16,578 bases of DNA from Streptomyces katrae (GTDB taxonomy: Bacteria; Actinomycetota; Actinomycetes; Streptomycetales; Streptomycetaceae): assembly GCF_000966975.1 (NCBI RefSeq), contig NZ_JZWV01000225.1, positions 1 to 16,578 on the forward strand, given 5' to 3'. A program made the position numbers and the translations under genes. Of this stretch, positions 7,795 to 13,893 are shown piece by piece; position 1 is the first letter of the stretch, and each line of letters starts with the position of its first letter. The notes beneath the pieces were generated by a model. It was not told the DNA's origin. It saw nothing but the letters and a program-made list of their open reading frames with translations, and searched no databases.

Positions 7795-7986
7795 ATGAGC
7801 AACTTGGGCAACAGCATGGCATCGAAGTACTACGACCTGGCGTGGCGGCACAGCACGAGCGCCAATGAGGCGTTCCAGAACTGGATGCTCCGCAAGGAGC
7901 AGGATTCCCATGCGGAGGCGATGCTCCACGCCCAGATGGCCGCCATGTACGCGGGCATGGCCGCAGCGGCGAAACTCACCGACTGA
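7795..7986 (+). CDS. 63-residue small conserved-type hypothetical protein
   Basis: ATG 7795 lies behind AAGGGGA; a second ATG at 7791 is out of frame (ATGAATGA). The protein starts MSNLGNSMASKYYDLAWRHS and is strongly helical and Ala/Met-rich, ending HAQMAAMYAGMAAAAKLTD. It has no signal peptide or membrane helix. The pattern, two amphipathic helices with SANEAFQNWMLRKEQDSHAEAM, suggests a small oligomerising or protein-binding polypeptide, but no family is recognised. It probably forms a unit with the 43-residue gene upstream and converges with the SDR gene, 37 nt away. Confidence 0.75.
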   Translation: MSNLGNSMASKYYDLAWRHSTSANEAFQNWMLRKEQDSHAEAMLHAQMAAMYAGMAAAAKLTD

Positions 7987-8023
7987 GGAGGTGCCTTCCG
8001 GCTCAGGGTAGATCAGCCCGGCG

Positions 8024-8761
8024 TCAGGCCTGGGCGGTGGGGCGCACGACGATCTCGCTGACGTCGACGCCGTCGGGTTGTTCGATGGCGTAGCCGATGG
8101 CGGAGGCGATGGCCGAGGGCGGCATGGCGATCTCGTCGCGCTGCCGGGTCATCGCGGCCGCGGCTTCAGGGCTGGCTCCCTTGCCGATGCCTTCGGTATG
8201 GGTGAAGCCGGGTGAGACGAGTGTGACGCGCAGGTCCGGTCCCGACTCCTGGCGTAGGCCCTCGGTGAGCACCTTCACCGCCGTCTTGGTGGCCGCGTAG
8301 ACCCCCTGGGGGGATTTGACGACGTAGGCCGCGGTGGAGCCGACGTTGACGAACTGGCCGAAGCGCTGACGGCGGAAGATGGGCAGAGCCGCCCCGATGC
8401 CGTTGAGCAGGCCGGTGATGTGCGTGGCGACCATGGTGTCCCAGTCGTCCTGGCGCAGGTCGTCGAACGGCGAGACCGCCATCGTGCCCGCGTTGGAGAC
8501 GAGGACGTCGAGCCGACCGTACCGGTTGAGGGCCGTCTCCGTCAGGCGCTGGAGGTCTTCACGGCGCGTGACGTCGACGACGACGCCGGCGGCGGTGCCG
8601 CCCTTCGCCGTGATGCCGTCCACGACGGAGTTCAGTCGCTCCTCACGCCGGGCTCCGAGCACGAGTTGGGCGCCTTTCGCGGCGAGGTAGGCCGCGGTTG
8701 CCTCACCGATGCCGCTACTGGCACCTGTGATCGCGATGACTTTGCCCTGGATGCCCGACAT
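8024..8761 (-). CDS. short-chain dehydrogenase/reductase (classical SDR)
   Basis: A 245-residue protein from ATG 8761, with an AGAGAGG ribosome site. Motifs in order: the cofactor-binding TGASSGIGEA (about 13-22); GARREER (37-43), whose arginines favour NADPH; DVT (63-65); the NAG motif (SNAGT, about 90-94); the catalytic Ser in NVGSTAAYV; and catalytic Tyr/Lys in YAATK. SPGFTHTEG follows. The length is normal for a classical SDR. Classical SDRs are soluble NAD(P)-dependent oxidoreductases; the substrate cannot be read from the sequence. It is divergent from the TetR gene, with 147 nt between the starts, the usual layout for a reductase under control of its neighbouring TetR repressor. Confidence 0.95.
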   Translation of the reverse strand: MSGIQGKVIAITGASSGIGEATAAYLAAKGAQLVLGARREERLNSVVDGITAKGGTAAGVVVDVTRREDLQRLTETALNRYGRLDVLVSNAGTMAVSPFDDLRQDDWDTMVATHITGLLNGIGAALPIFRRQRFGQFVNVGSTAAYVVKSPQGVYAATKTAVKVLTEGLRQESGPDLRVTLVSPGFTHTEGIGKGASPEAAAAMTRQRDEIAMPPSAIASAIGYAIEQPDGVDVSEIVVRPTAQA

Positions 8762-8834
8762 GACCGGCCTCTCTTCTTGGGGGGGCCCGCGCCTGTCAGC
8801 GCGATGACCTACAGTGAAACCGGAGGCGTCCCCA

Positions 8835-8851
8835 GTTAGCCCACCCTAAAC
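8835..8851. promoter_or_regulatory. candidate TetR operator
   Basis: GTTAG (8835-8839) and CTAAAC (8846-8851) form an imperfect dyad around CCCACC in the middle of the SDR/TetR divergent region. A TetR repressor would be expected to bind here, but the arms are short and the call rests mostly on position. Confidence 0.35.
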
Positions 8852-8908
8852 GGGGGCGTGTCCGGTCAGCAAGCACGCAGGGCTTCGAAGAGGGGATGGC
8901 AGGCACCG

Positions 8909-9505
8909 ATGACTGAGGGAACGCCTCGGCCGCTGAGGGCTGACGCCCGGCGGAACAGGGAGAAGATCCTCACGGCCGCTGTCCACGTCTTCACGACGCA
9001 GGGGCTGGAGGCCCACCTGGAACGCATCGCCAAGGAGGCGGGCGTGGGCAGTGCGACCCTGTACCGCAACTTCCCCACCCGGGAGGCCCTGATCGAGGCG
9101 GTCTACCGCAACGAAGTGGCCCACCTGTGCGAAGCCGCCCCCGCTCTCCTTGCGCAGAAGCCGCCGGCAGAGGCACTGCGCGCGTGGACACGCCTGTTCC
9201 TGGACTACGTCACCGCCAAGTACGGCATGATCGACGCCCTGCGCGCCATCGCCGCGACGGGAAACAACCCTTACGGCCACAGCCGGGAGATGATCCAGGC
9301 CGCCATCACCTCACTCATGGACGCCTGCATGGCCGCCGGGGCGATCCGCACCGACATCCAGCCCACCGACATCGGGGCCGCCCTGGAAGGCATCGCCCTC
9401 ACCTCGGCGGGTGCTGAACACCGCCAGCAGGCGGAGCGCCTGCTCGACCTCACCCTGGACGGCCTCACGGTCCTCACCCTGGACGGCCTCACGGTCCGCC
9501 CGTGA
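8909..9505 (+). CDS. TetR-family transcriptional regulator
   Basis: A 198-residue protein from ATG 8909; the in-frame GTG at 8858 adds unlike sequence. The N-terminal domain is typical TetR: RRNREKILTAAVHVFTTQGL, then RIAKEAGVGSATLYRNFPTRE with the recognition helix (about residues 15-62). The helical ligand domain (LFLDYVTAKYGMIDALRA, MIQAAITSLMDACMAAG) resembles the group that regulates oxidoreductases. It is divergent from the SDR gene, its likely target. The C-terminus ends with a perfect 8-residue tandem repeat LTLDGLTV-LTLDGLTV from a 24-bp DNA duplication, probably a recent slippage event with little effect. Confidence 0.93.
   Translation: MTEGTPRPLRADARRNREKILTAAVHVFTTQGLEAHLERIAKEAGVGSATLYRNFPTREALIEAVYRNEVAHLCEAAPALLAQKPPAEALRAWTRLFLDYVTAKYGMIDALRAIAATGNNPYGHSREMIQAAITSLMDACMAAGAIRTDIQPTDIGAALEGIALTSAGAEHRQQAERLLDLTLDGLTVLTLDGLTVRP
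9449..9496 (+). repeat. 24-bp perfect tandem duplication inside the TetR gene
   Basis: Two identical 24-bp units (9449-9472 and 9473-9496, each beginning CTCACCCTGGAC) sit head to tail and keep the frame, duplicating LTLDGLTV at the C-terminus of the TetR protein. Confidence 0.9.
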
Positions 9506-9521
9506 GGACTCCTACCGGGGG

Positions 9522-9554
9522 CCGCCCGCTCCACCACGGCAGGGCCTCGGGCGG
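9522..9554 (+). terminator. possible terminator stem after the TetR gene
   Basis: CCGCCCG (9522-9528) pairs perfectly with CGGGCGG (9548-9554) across a 19-nt loop, starting 17 nt after the TetR stop. No T-run follows, as is usual in actinomycetes. The call is weak. Confidence 0.35.
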
Positions 9555-9610
9555 TCCTCCACCGCTCCCTTCGTCGTCCGGCTCGGGCCTCGGCCGGATG
9601 CGCGTGGGGC

Positions 9611-9642
9611 TTGACCCTGACCCTCGGGTCAGGGGTTAGCGT
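9611..9642 (+). promoter_or_regulatory. MerR-type promoter with palindrome in an over-long spacer
   Basis: TTGACC (9611-9616) and TAGCGT (9637-9642) are good -35 and -10 boxes but lie 20 nt apart. The spacer region is filled by a perfect 9-bp inverted repeat, CCCTGACCC and GGGTCAGGG (9615-9623 and 9626-9634). A long spacer carrying a dyad is the hallmark of promoters that MerR-family proteins activate by DNA distortion. The MDR gene start is at 9681 and a MerR gene follows it. Confidence 0.75.
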
Positions 9643-9680
9643 CCCGGCACCCGTCGCGCCCACGTCCAGGAGGCCCGCCC

Positions 9681-10715
9681 GTGCCGACCACCGTCCTGCC
9701 CCGCACCGCCCGCGAGGTCCGCCTCGTCGCCCGCCCCGACGGCCTGCCGGCACCACGCCACTTCACCGTCACCCGGACCCCGTTGCCCGAGCCGGGACCC
9801 GGCCAGGTGCTCGTGCGGAACGAGCACTTCCTGGTCTTCCCCGGCCTGCGCACCCTGATCGGCGGCGAGACCGACGGCCTGCCCCTGCCCCTCCTGCAGC
9901 CCGGAGACACCCTCTTCGGCCCCGCCGTGGGCGAGGTGCTCGCCGCCCCCGCCGACGGCCCGCTGCGCCCCGGCGACCGGGTGGCCCACCTGGCGGGCTG
10001 GCGTGACCACGCCCTCCTGCCGGCCACCGAGGTGTCCCCCCTCGACCCGGCCCTGCCGACAGCGGTCGCACACCTCGCCCAGGGCTCCGCCGCGTACGGC
10101 GCCCTGACCCGGCTGGCCCCGGTCCGGGCCGGCGACGTCGTCCTGGTCACCGGCGCGGCCGGCGCGGTCGGAACCCTGGCCGGACAGATCGCCCGGCTCC
10201 TGGGTGCCGCACGGATCCTCGGCAGCACCGGCTCTCCCCACAAGGCCGATCGCCTCGTACGGGAACTCGGCTACGACGAGGTGCTGTTGCGGGGTCCGGA
10301 ACACCCGCCCTTCGCCGACCGGCTGCGGGCCGCCGCCCCGGACGGCATCGACGTGGTCCTCGACACCGTGGGCGGAGAGCAGCTCTCGGCCGCACTGGAG
10401 GTGGCCCGGCAGGGTGCCCGCGTGGCCGTCGTCGGCACGCTGGCCGGTCAGATGGCCGCGGAAGGGGACGGTGGCACCGCGCCCGTGGAGATCGACACCT
10501 TCCGGCTGGTGGTCCGGGGCCTCTCGCTGCGCGGATACGCCGGCACCGATCACCCCGACGTGCAGGCCGAATGGCGCGAGCGGTTCGGCGGCTGGCTGCG
10601 GTCCGGCGCGATCCGCTTCCCCTACTCGACCGTCGAGGGAATCGACGGGGCCGTGCGGGCGTTGCCCGAACTGATCGCCGGACGCCATTTCGGCGCGGTG
10701 GTCGTGCGGTTGTAG
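9681..10715 (+). CDS. zinc-independent MDR-family NADP-dependent oxidoreductase
   Basis: A 344-residue protein from GTG 9681, with a strong AGGAGG site ten nt upstream. The N-terminal GroES-like domain has RTPLPEPGPGQVLVRNEHF and the pre-core GDRVAHLAGW. The Rossmann part has VLVTGAAGAVGTLAGQIARLLGA (about 153-175), with the cofactor glycine motif AAGAVG, and DGIDVVLDTVGGEQL. Structural and catalytic zinc cysteines are absent; the layout matches the leukotriene B4 dehydrogenase/CurA branch of medium-chain reductases, which reduce enones and enals. Transcription would start from the MerR-type promoter. A 7-bp hairpin follows the stop and the MerR gene starts 58 nt on, so the pair is probably one operon. 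The substrate is unknown; an electrophile or xenobiotic is likely. Confidence 0.92.
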   Translation: MPTTVLPRTAREVRLVARPDGLPAPRHFTVTRTPLPEPGPGQVLVRNEHFLVFPGLRTLIGGETDGLPLPLLQPGDTLFGPAVGEVLAAPADGPLRPGDRVAHLAGWRDHALLPATEVSPLDPALPTAVAHLAQGSAAYGALTRLAPVRAGDVVLVTGAAGAVGTLAGQIARLLGAARILGSTGSPHKADRLVRELGYDEVLLRGPEHPPFADRLRAAAPDGIDVVLDTVGGEQLSAALEVARQGARVAVVGTLAGQMAAEGDGGTAPVEIDTFRLVVRGLSLRGYAGTDHPDVQAEWRERFGGWLRSGAIRFPYSTVEGIDGAVRALPELIAGRHFGAVVVRL

Positions 10716-10734
10716 CCGTACGCCACCCGTACGG
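10716..10734 (+). terminator. hairpin between the MDR and MerR genes
   Basis: CCGTACG and CGTACGG form a perfect 7-bp stem around CCACC, directly after the TAG of the oxidoreductase gene. It may act as a partial terminator or stabilise the upstream mRNA, lowering MerR expression relative to the enzyme. Confidence 0.5.
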
Positions 10735-10773
10735 GCACACGGCAGCGGACCGGGACGGGGTGGGGTGGGTCGG

Positions 10774-11160
10774 ATGCGCATCGGTGACGCGGCGGCAGCG
10801 GCGGGGACCACGGCACGGGCCCTGCGCCTCTACGAACAGCGCGGCCTGCTGCCCCCGCCCGCCCGCACCGCATCCGGACAGCGGGAGTACGGCCCCGAGG
10901 ACGTCGCCCTGGTCCGGGTGATCAGGGAACTGCTCGCGCTGGGCCTGACCATCGGGGACCTGCGCACCCACGCGGACCGCCTCCCGCTGCTCACCCGTGA
11001 CCCGGCGCCGGCCTGCGAGTCCGGGACCGGCGACGGCGGCTTCGCACCCGTGGTCGACCGCCGCATCGCCGCCCTCGACGCCGAGCTGGCCAGACTCGGC
11101 CGGCAGCGCGAGGAACTGGCCCGGCGAACCGGCCGCGGGACACACCCACGGGCCGACTGA
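10774..11160 (+). CDS. MerR-family transcriptional regulator
   Basis: A 128-residue protein from ATG 10774, behind GGGGTGGG. GTG 10765 would add three residues. The N-terminal winged helix is complete: MRIGDAAAAAGTTARALRLYE, then QRGLLPPPARTASGQREYGPEDV, and VIRELLALGLTIGDLRTH (residues 1-68). A dimerisation helix (RRIAALDAELARLGRQREELARR) lies at the C-terminus. Only one cysteine (in PACES) is present, so it is not a mercury or SoxR-type metal sensor. It follows the MDR gene, whose promoter has the long spacer and dyad expected for MerR control. The likely role is activation of the operon by a small-molecule effector. Confidence 0.93.
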   Translation: MRIGDAAAAAGTTARALRLYEQRGLLPPPARTASGQREYGPEDVALVRVIRELLALGLTIGDLRTHADRLPLLTRDPAPACESGTGDGGFAPVVDRRIAALDAELARLGRQREELARRTGRGTHPRAD

Positions 11161-11292
11161 CAACCGCTCAGGGCTCCGCGACTCCCCGCCGGGAAGGCGG
11201 TGGTGCGTGACGGGCACGGGCCGCATCCTGGGCTCGGCCCGTGGCGGCCGCACGCGCGACTGGGGCCCCAACTCCGCATGTAAAAAACGTAG

Positions 11293-11320
11293 TTGAACCA
11301 TTGATGCGAGCGAGTACCCT
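11293..11320 (+). promoter_or_regulatory. promoter of the small secreted protein gene
   Basis: TTGAAC (11293-11298), 16 nt, then TACCCT (11315-11320) is a good vegetative-type promoter in a locally AT-richer stretch. The expected start near 11327 gives a 5' leader of about 70 nt before ATG 11397. Confidence 0.6.
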
Positions 11321-11396
11321 GATCATGAAACGCTCGGAGATCAACAGATTCTCCGGATGCAACGACGCCATCGACCGAACGGGGGGACATTCTCGT

Positions 11397-11771
11397 ATGT
11401 CCAAGAACATCGCCGCACGCGCCGCCGCGGCCGCCGGCAGCCTCGCCCTGGCCGCCACCGGAGTCCTCGTCGGCGCGGGTACGGCCTCCGCCGGCTCCAA
11501 CGGGCAGCAGATCGCCTACACGGACCACGCGACGCCCGGCTACCGGCACTCGATCGAGCTCTACGGGTACAACAACAACGGCGAGGAGAGCCTCGGCTGT
11601 TTCAACATCGACTCGGGCGGCACCACCCGCATCTCCGGCTGGTGGTGGCGGGGCGACCTCACGGTCAAGGCGTACAACAGCTACAACTGCCAGAACAGCT
11701 ACAGCTGGGGAACCCACGTCTCCGTCCCGTACTCTCAGAGCGGCGACTGGACCTACGTCACGGGCTATTAG
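11397..11771 (+). CDS. small secreted protein with one disulfide
   Basis: A 124-residue protein from ATG 11397, with a GGGGGGA site 9 nt upstream. Residues 1-32 are a Sec signal peptide: MSKNIAARAAAAAG, core SLALAATGVLVGAGTA, cleavage after ASA (30-32). The mature part, about 92 residues, has two cysteines (C68 in LGCFN, C98 in YNCQN). It is rich in Tyr, Trp, Asn and Ser (GWWWRGDLTV, YNSYNC, GDWTYVTGY), typical of a compact beta-sheet extracellular protein. I do not recognise the family. It has its own promoter and a strong terminator, so it is a single-gene unit. Confidence 0.88.
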   Translation: MSKNIAARAAAAAGSLALAATGVLVGAGTASAGSNGQQIAYTDHATPGYRHSIELYGYNNNGEESLGCFNIDSGGTTRISGWWWRGDLTVKAYNSYNCQNSYSWGTHVSVPYSQSGDWTYVTGY

Positions 11772-11778
11772 GCCCGTG

Positions 11779-11798
11779 CGGCCCGGCGCACCGGGCCG
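11779..11798 (+). terminator. rho-independent-type stem-loop after the secreted protein gene
   Basis: CGGCCCGG and CCGGGCCG form a perfect 8-bp stem with loop CGCA, extendable by two G-U pairs, starting 8 nt after the stop codon. There is no U-tract, which is normal for actinomycete terminators. Confidence 0.75.
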
Positions 11799-11873
11799 TG
11801 GGTCGCGCGTGATCCACGGGTAGGGCAGCGCGCGATCGCGTCGCGTGCGGCCCTTGCCACCATCGCGTCGCCG

Positions 11874-11913
11874 CGCCCGCCTTCGTCCTCGGTCCGGGGA
11901 AGAAAGGCGGGCG
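11874..11913. terminator. 10-bp stem-loop in the gap before the acetyltransferase gene
   Basis: CGCCCGCCTT (11874-11883) pairs perfectly with AAGGCGGGCG (11904-11913) across a 20-nt loop. It lies about 100 nt after the secreted protein gene and 106 nt before the GNAT gene. It may be a second terminator or an unrecognised RNA. The rest of 11799-12019 shows no gene. Confidence 0.4.
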
Positions 11914-12019
11914 TCTGCCGTTGTGAGCTCAAGGGGCGTGCACAGCCTGGCCAACGCCGGCGCAGGGTCTGGGTCGTCCACCAGCTCGTCGACTGTGGCG
12001 GTCGTGCTCTAATCGCCGG

Positions 12020-12703
12020 ATGGCGAAGATCGAATCAGAGCTGATACGACGCTGGCTGCACGGCTGGACCGTAGCTCGCTCCCTGCCCGAGGCCGAGCCC
12101 GTGGAGTCCACCGGGGACGGCCTGCGGTCCGAGTGCGGACAACCCGGCCGTGAAGTCGAGGTGTTCGCGCTGCGTGCGGATGAAGAGCCCGAGTCCTTGG
12201 CACGGCTGGCGGCAGCCGTCGCCGCCGCGAAGCAGACCACCTGGCTGACGGTACCCACGCTGCACCCCAGCGCCGTCGAAGCCCTCGTCAGCGCCGCCGG
12301 ACTGGAGTTGCTCCACCGGTCCGAATGGTTCATGACGACCGATCTCACCGAGCACCCGCAGCACGCGCCCGCCGCGCCGTACCAGCGCGAGGTCCGCACC
12401 GAGGGACCAGTCACGGTCGTCTCCCTCCACGGCCCCTCCGGCGAGGTTGCGGCGCGCGGCGCCATCGCCGTGGTCGGCGCCGACGCGATCGCCGATCGCA
12501 TCGAGACCAGCCCGGCGCACCGCCGTCGAGGCCTGGGCCGCGCCATGATGAGCGGTCTGGCAGAGGCCGCCGTGGCCCAGGGCGCCCGTACCGGTCTCCT
12601 CATCGCCAGTGAGGAAGGCCAGCGGCTCTACTCCTCCCTCGGCTGGCACCACGAAGCCGACGTCCTGATCGCCCGGGGGCCGGCGGTTCCCCCCAACAGG
12701 TAG
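12020..12703 (+). CDS. GNAT-family N-acetyltransferase
   Basis: A 227-residue protein from ATG 12020. The N-terminal part (MAKIESELIRRWLHGWTVARSLP) is the start of an actinomycete GNAT subfamily. The acetyl-CoA-binding motif A is clear in the C-terminal half: IETSPAHRRRGLGRAMMSGLAEAAVAQGA (R-x-x-G-x-G/A loop, about 170-198). LLIASEEGQRLYSSLGWH (motif B) follows. GNAT enzymes acetylate amines from acetyl-CoA in the cytoplasm; the acceptor is unknown. No ribosome site is visible; TCTAAT ends seven nt before the ATG, compatible with a leaderless transcript. The gene stands alone and converges with the MarR gene 185 nt away, a space in which nothing clear is seen. Confidence 0.9.
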   Translation: MAKIESELIRRWLHGWTVARSLPEAEPVESTGDGLRSECGQPGREVEVFALRADEEPESLARLAAAVAAAKQTTWLTVPTLHPSAVEALVSAAGLELLHRSEWFMTTDLTEHPQHAPAAPYQREVRTEGPVTVVSLHGPSGEVAARGAIAVVGADAIADRIETSPAHRRRGLGRAMMSGLAEAAVAQGARTGLLIASEEGQRLYSSLGWHHEADVLIARGPAVPPNR

Positions 12704-12888
12704 GAATGGGCTTCCGCGGCAGAGGGGTGCGGCTCTCTTCAGGCCGGCGAGCCGTCACCCTGTCCTGACGCGCGTATCCGCGCGTTGGGCGGGCAGGCCG
12801 TGGCCGCCCTGAAACAATGGCGGCTGCGGGGTGATCGCCACCATGGGGGCGTTGCCGGGCACCTCCCGGAGGCAGATTGCCGCCCTCG

Positions 12889-13368
12889 CTACGAGGCGAC
12901 CGTGCTGGTCGCGGCCGCCGGGGCGAGGTTGTCGGCGATGCGTTGGAGCACGGAGACCGCAGCCGCGTACTCCTCCTCCGTGATGTCGCCAAGGATGTCC
13001 GCACGCACCCGGTCCATGTGTTCCTTGGCCGTTGCCAGTCCCTCGTGTCCCTCTTGCGTGCAGGTCAGCCGGCCGTCCGCGCCGATGCCGAGCCAGCCCC
13101 GGTGTACAAGGGCGTCGACGGCGTGGACCATCACCTCGGCCCCCATGTCGTAGGGCACGGCCACGGCGCGGATCTCGTCTCGGGTGAGGCCGTCCTCGGC
13201 GCGGACGATGTTGTTGAGCGCCCACCACTGCGGTTGGGTTACGTCGATGCGTGCCAGGGTGGCTTGCGAGTGTCGCAGGATCGCCTCGGTGGCCCTCCAG
13301 GCCACCAGGGCAATGGGCCGCTGGCCGAGGGTGGCGGTGCCGTTCTGCAGGGGGCTTGTGGTTGTCAT
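12889..13368 (-). CDS. MarR-family transcriptional regulator
   Basis: A 159-residue protein from ATG 13368 (MTTTSPLQNGTATLG). A TTG nine nt upstream is in frame but overlaps the -10 box. The helices and wing follow the MarR plan: RATEAILRHSQATLARIDVTQPQWWALNNIV, then LTRDEIRAVAVPYDMGAEVMVHAVDALVHRGWL (recognition helix and wing, about 60-95), RLTCTQEGHEGL, and a C-terminal dimerisation helix DITEEEYAAAVSVLQRIADNL. MarR proteins are dimeric repressors often relieved by small phenolic ligands. No target gene is adjacent in the same direction; the promoter dyad indicates autoregulation. The PhzF-like gene at 13894, divergent beyond the tRNA-like element, is a possible further target. Confidence 0.9.
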   Translation of the reverse strand: MTTTSPLQNGTATLGQRPIALVAWRATEAILRHSQATLARIDVTQPQWWALNNIVRAEDGLTRDEIRAVAVPYDMGAEVMVHAVDALVHRGWLGIGADGRLTCTQEGHEGLATAKEHMDRVRADILGDITEEEYAAAVSVLQRIADNLAPAAATSTVAS

Positions 13369-13375
13369 GATCGCC

Positions 13376-13406
13376 AAGCTAGGACCTCAAGTGCGGCTGA
13401 GGTCAA
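13376..13406 (-). promoter_or_regulatory. leaderless MarR promoter overlapping a 7-bp dyad
   Basis: On the minus strand TTGACC (13406-13401) and TAGCTT (13381-13376) are separated by 19 nt, and the ATG at 13368 lies seven nt beyond the -10, so the transcript would begin at the start codon. GACCTCA (13383-13389) and TGAGGTC (13398-13404) form a perfect inverted repeat lying between and over the boxes, a likely autoregulatory operator. Confidence 0.6.
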
Positions 13407-13680
13407 GGATGTGGCGCTGCCGAGACGAGGTACCAGGATCTTGCCGTGCGCCAAGCGGCAACCGAGCCAACGTCGATGGCAGGCCCAGTCCGAGATCCCT
13501 TCACGACAGGGGCGAGGGCGGTGGTGGGGGTCTTCGCCGTCTCCGCCGGGGGGCTTGGCCGGCTTCGTTCGTAAGACGGGCCCTGTCACAGCTTCGCTTT
13601 CTTGGCGGGCGGCACGGTTTCCCCCCGGCTCCCGGATAAGGATTCGTCCGCGGAGAAGGCCGTCCCTACCCTGTGTCTCA

Positions 13681-13702
13681 GCGGGGGTGCGCGCATCCCC
13701 GC
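13681..13702 (+). repeat. strong hairpin just upstream of the tRNA-like element
   Basis: GCGGGGGTG (13681-13689) pairs with CATCCCCGC (13694-13702) over CGCG, nine pairs with one G-U. It ends eight nt before the tRNA-like sequence and could be a 5' leader structure or processing signal. A weak promoter-like pair, TTCGTC (13643-13648) and TACCCT (13667-13672), 18 nt apart, precedes it. The rest of 13407-13680 shows no convincing gene. Confidence 0.5.
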
Positions 13703-13709
13703 AGGTTGC

Positions 13710-13828
13710 GGTGCCGTGGCAGAGCGGCCCATTGCGATCGACGTGGGCGAGGTCCCTCCCACGGCGACTGACGGAGACGGGGCGGACCTGCTCCCCTCTG
13801 TCCACGGGTTCGAATCCCGTCGGCACCG
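13710..13828 (+). ncRNA. 119-nt tRNA-like element with enlarged middle
   Basis: The 5' GGTGCCG (13710-13716) pairs perfectly with CGGCACC (13821-13827), followed by a discriminator-like G. The T arm is canonical: ACGGG (13804-13808), loop TTCGAAT, CCCGT (13816-13820), directly stacked on the acceptor. The D arm GCAG-AGCGGCCCA-TTGC (13719-13735) has a serine-tRNA look with GG in the loop. The middle is abnormal. Where a 17-nt anticodon arm belongs, a 10-bp stem with one mismatch encloses a 10-nt loop (13738-13747 with 13758-13767). Then a long variable-type arm pairs GACGGAG (13770-13776) with CTCTGTC (13796-13802), extended by GGG/CCC. A normal class II tRNA is about 90 nt. No anticodon can be assigned. 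It could be an unusual functional tRNA-like RNA, or a tRNA-Ser gene with a changed or inserted middle. The next gene starts 65 nt later. Confidence 0.55.
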
Positions 13829-13893
13829 CAGCCGCCCTGGACGTAGTGCCGTACTTCGCGGTTGCCGGTTCGTTGAGCGTCAAAGGGGGGCCG

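Noticed and set aside
13515..13560. G-rich tract resembling a G-quadruplex
   Set aside because: The loops between G-runs are long and G-runs are common at this base composition.
13710..13828. Selenocysteine tRNA
   Set aside because: No UCA anticodon in a suitable loop, the D stem is 4 bp rather than about 6, and the acceptor/T arrangement is 7/5 rather than the longer type of tRNA-Sec.
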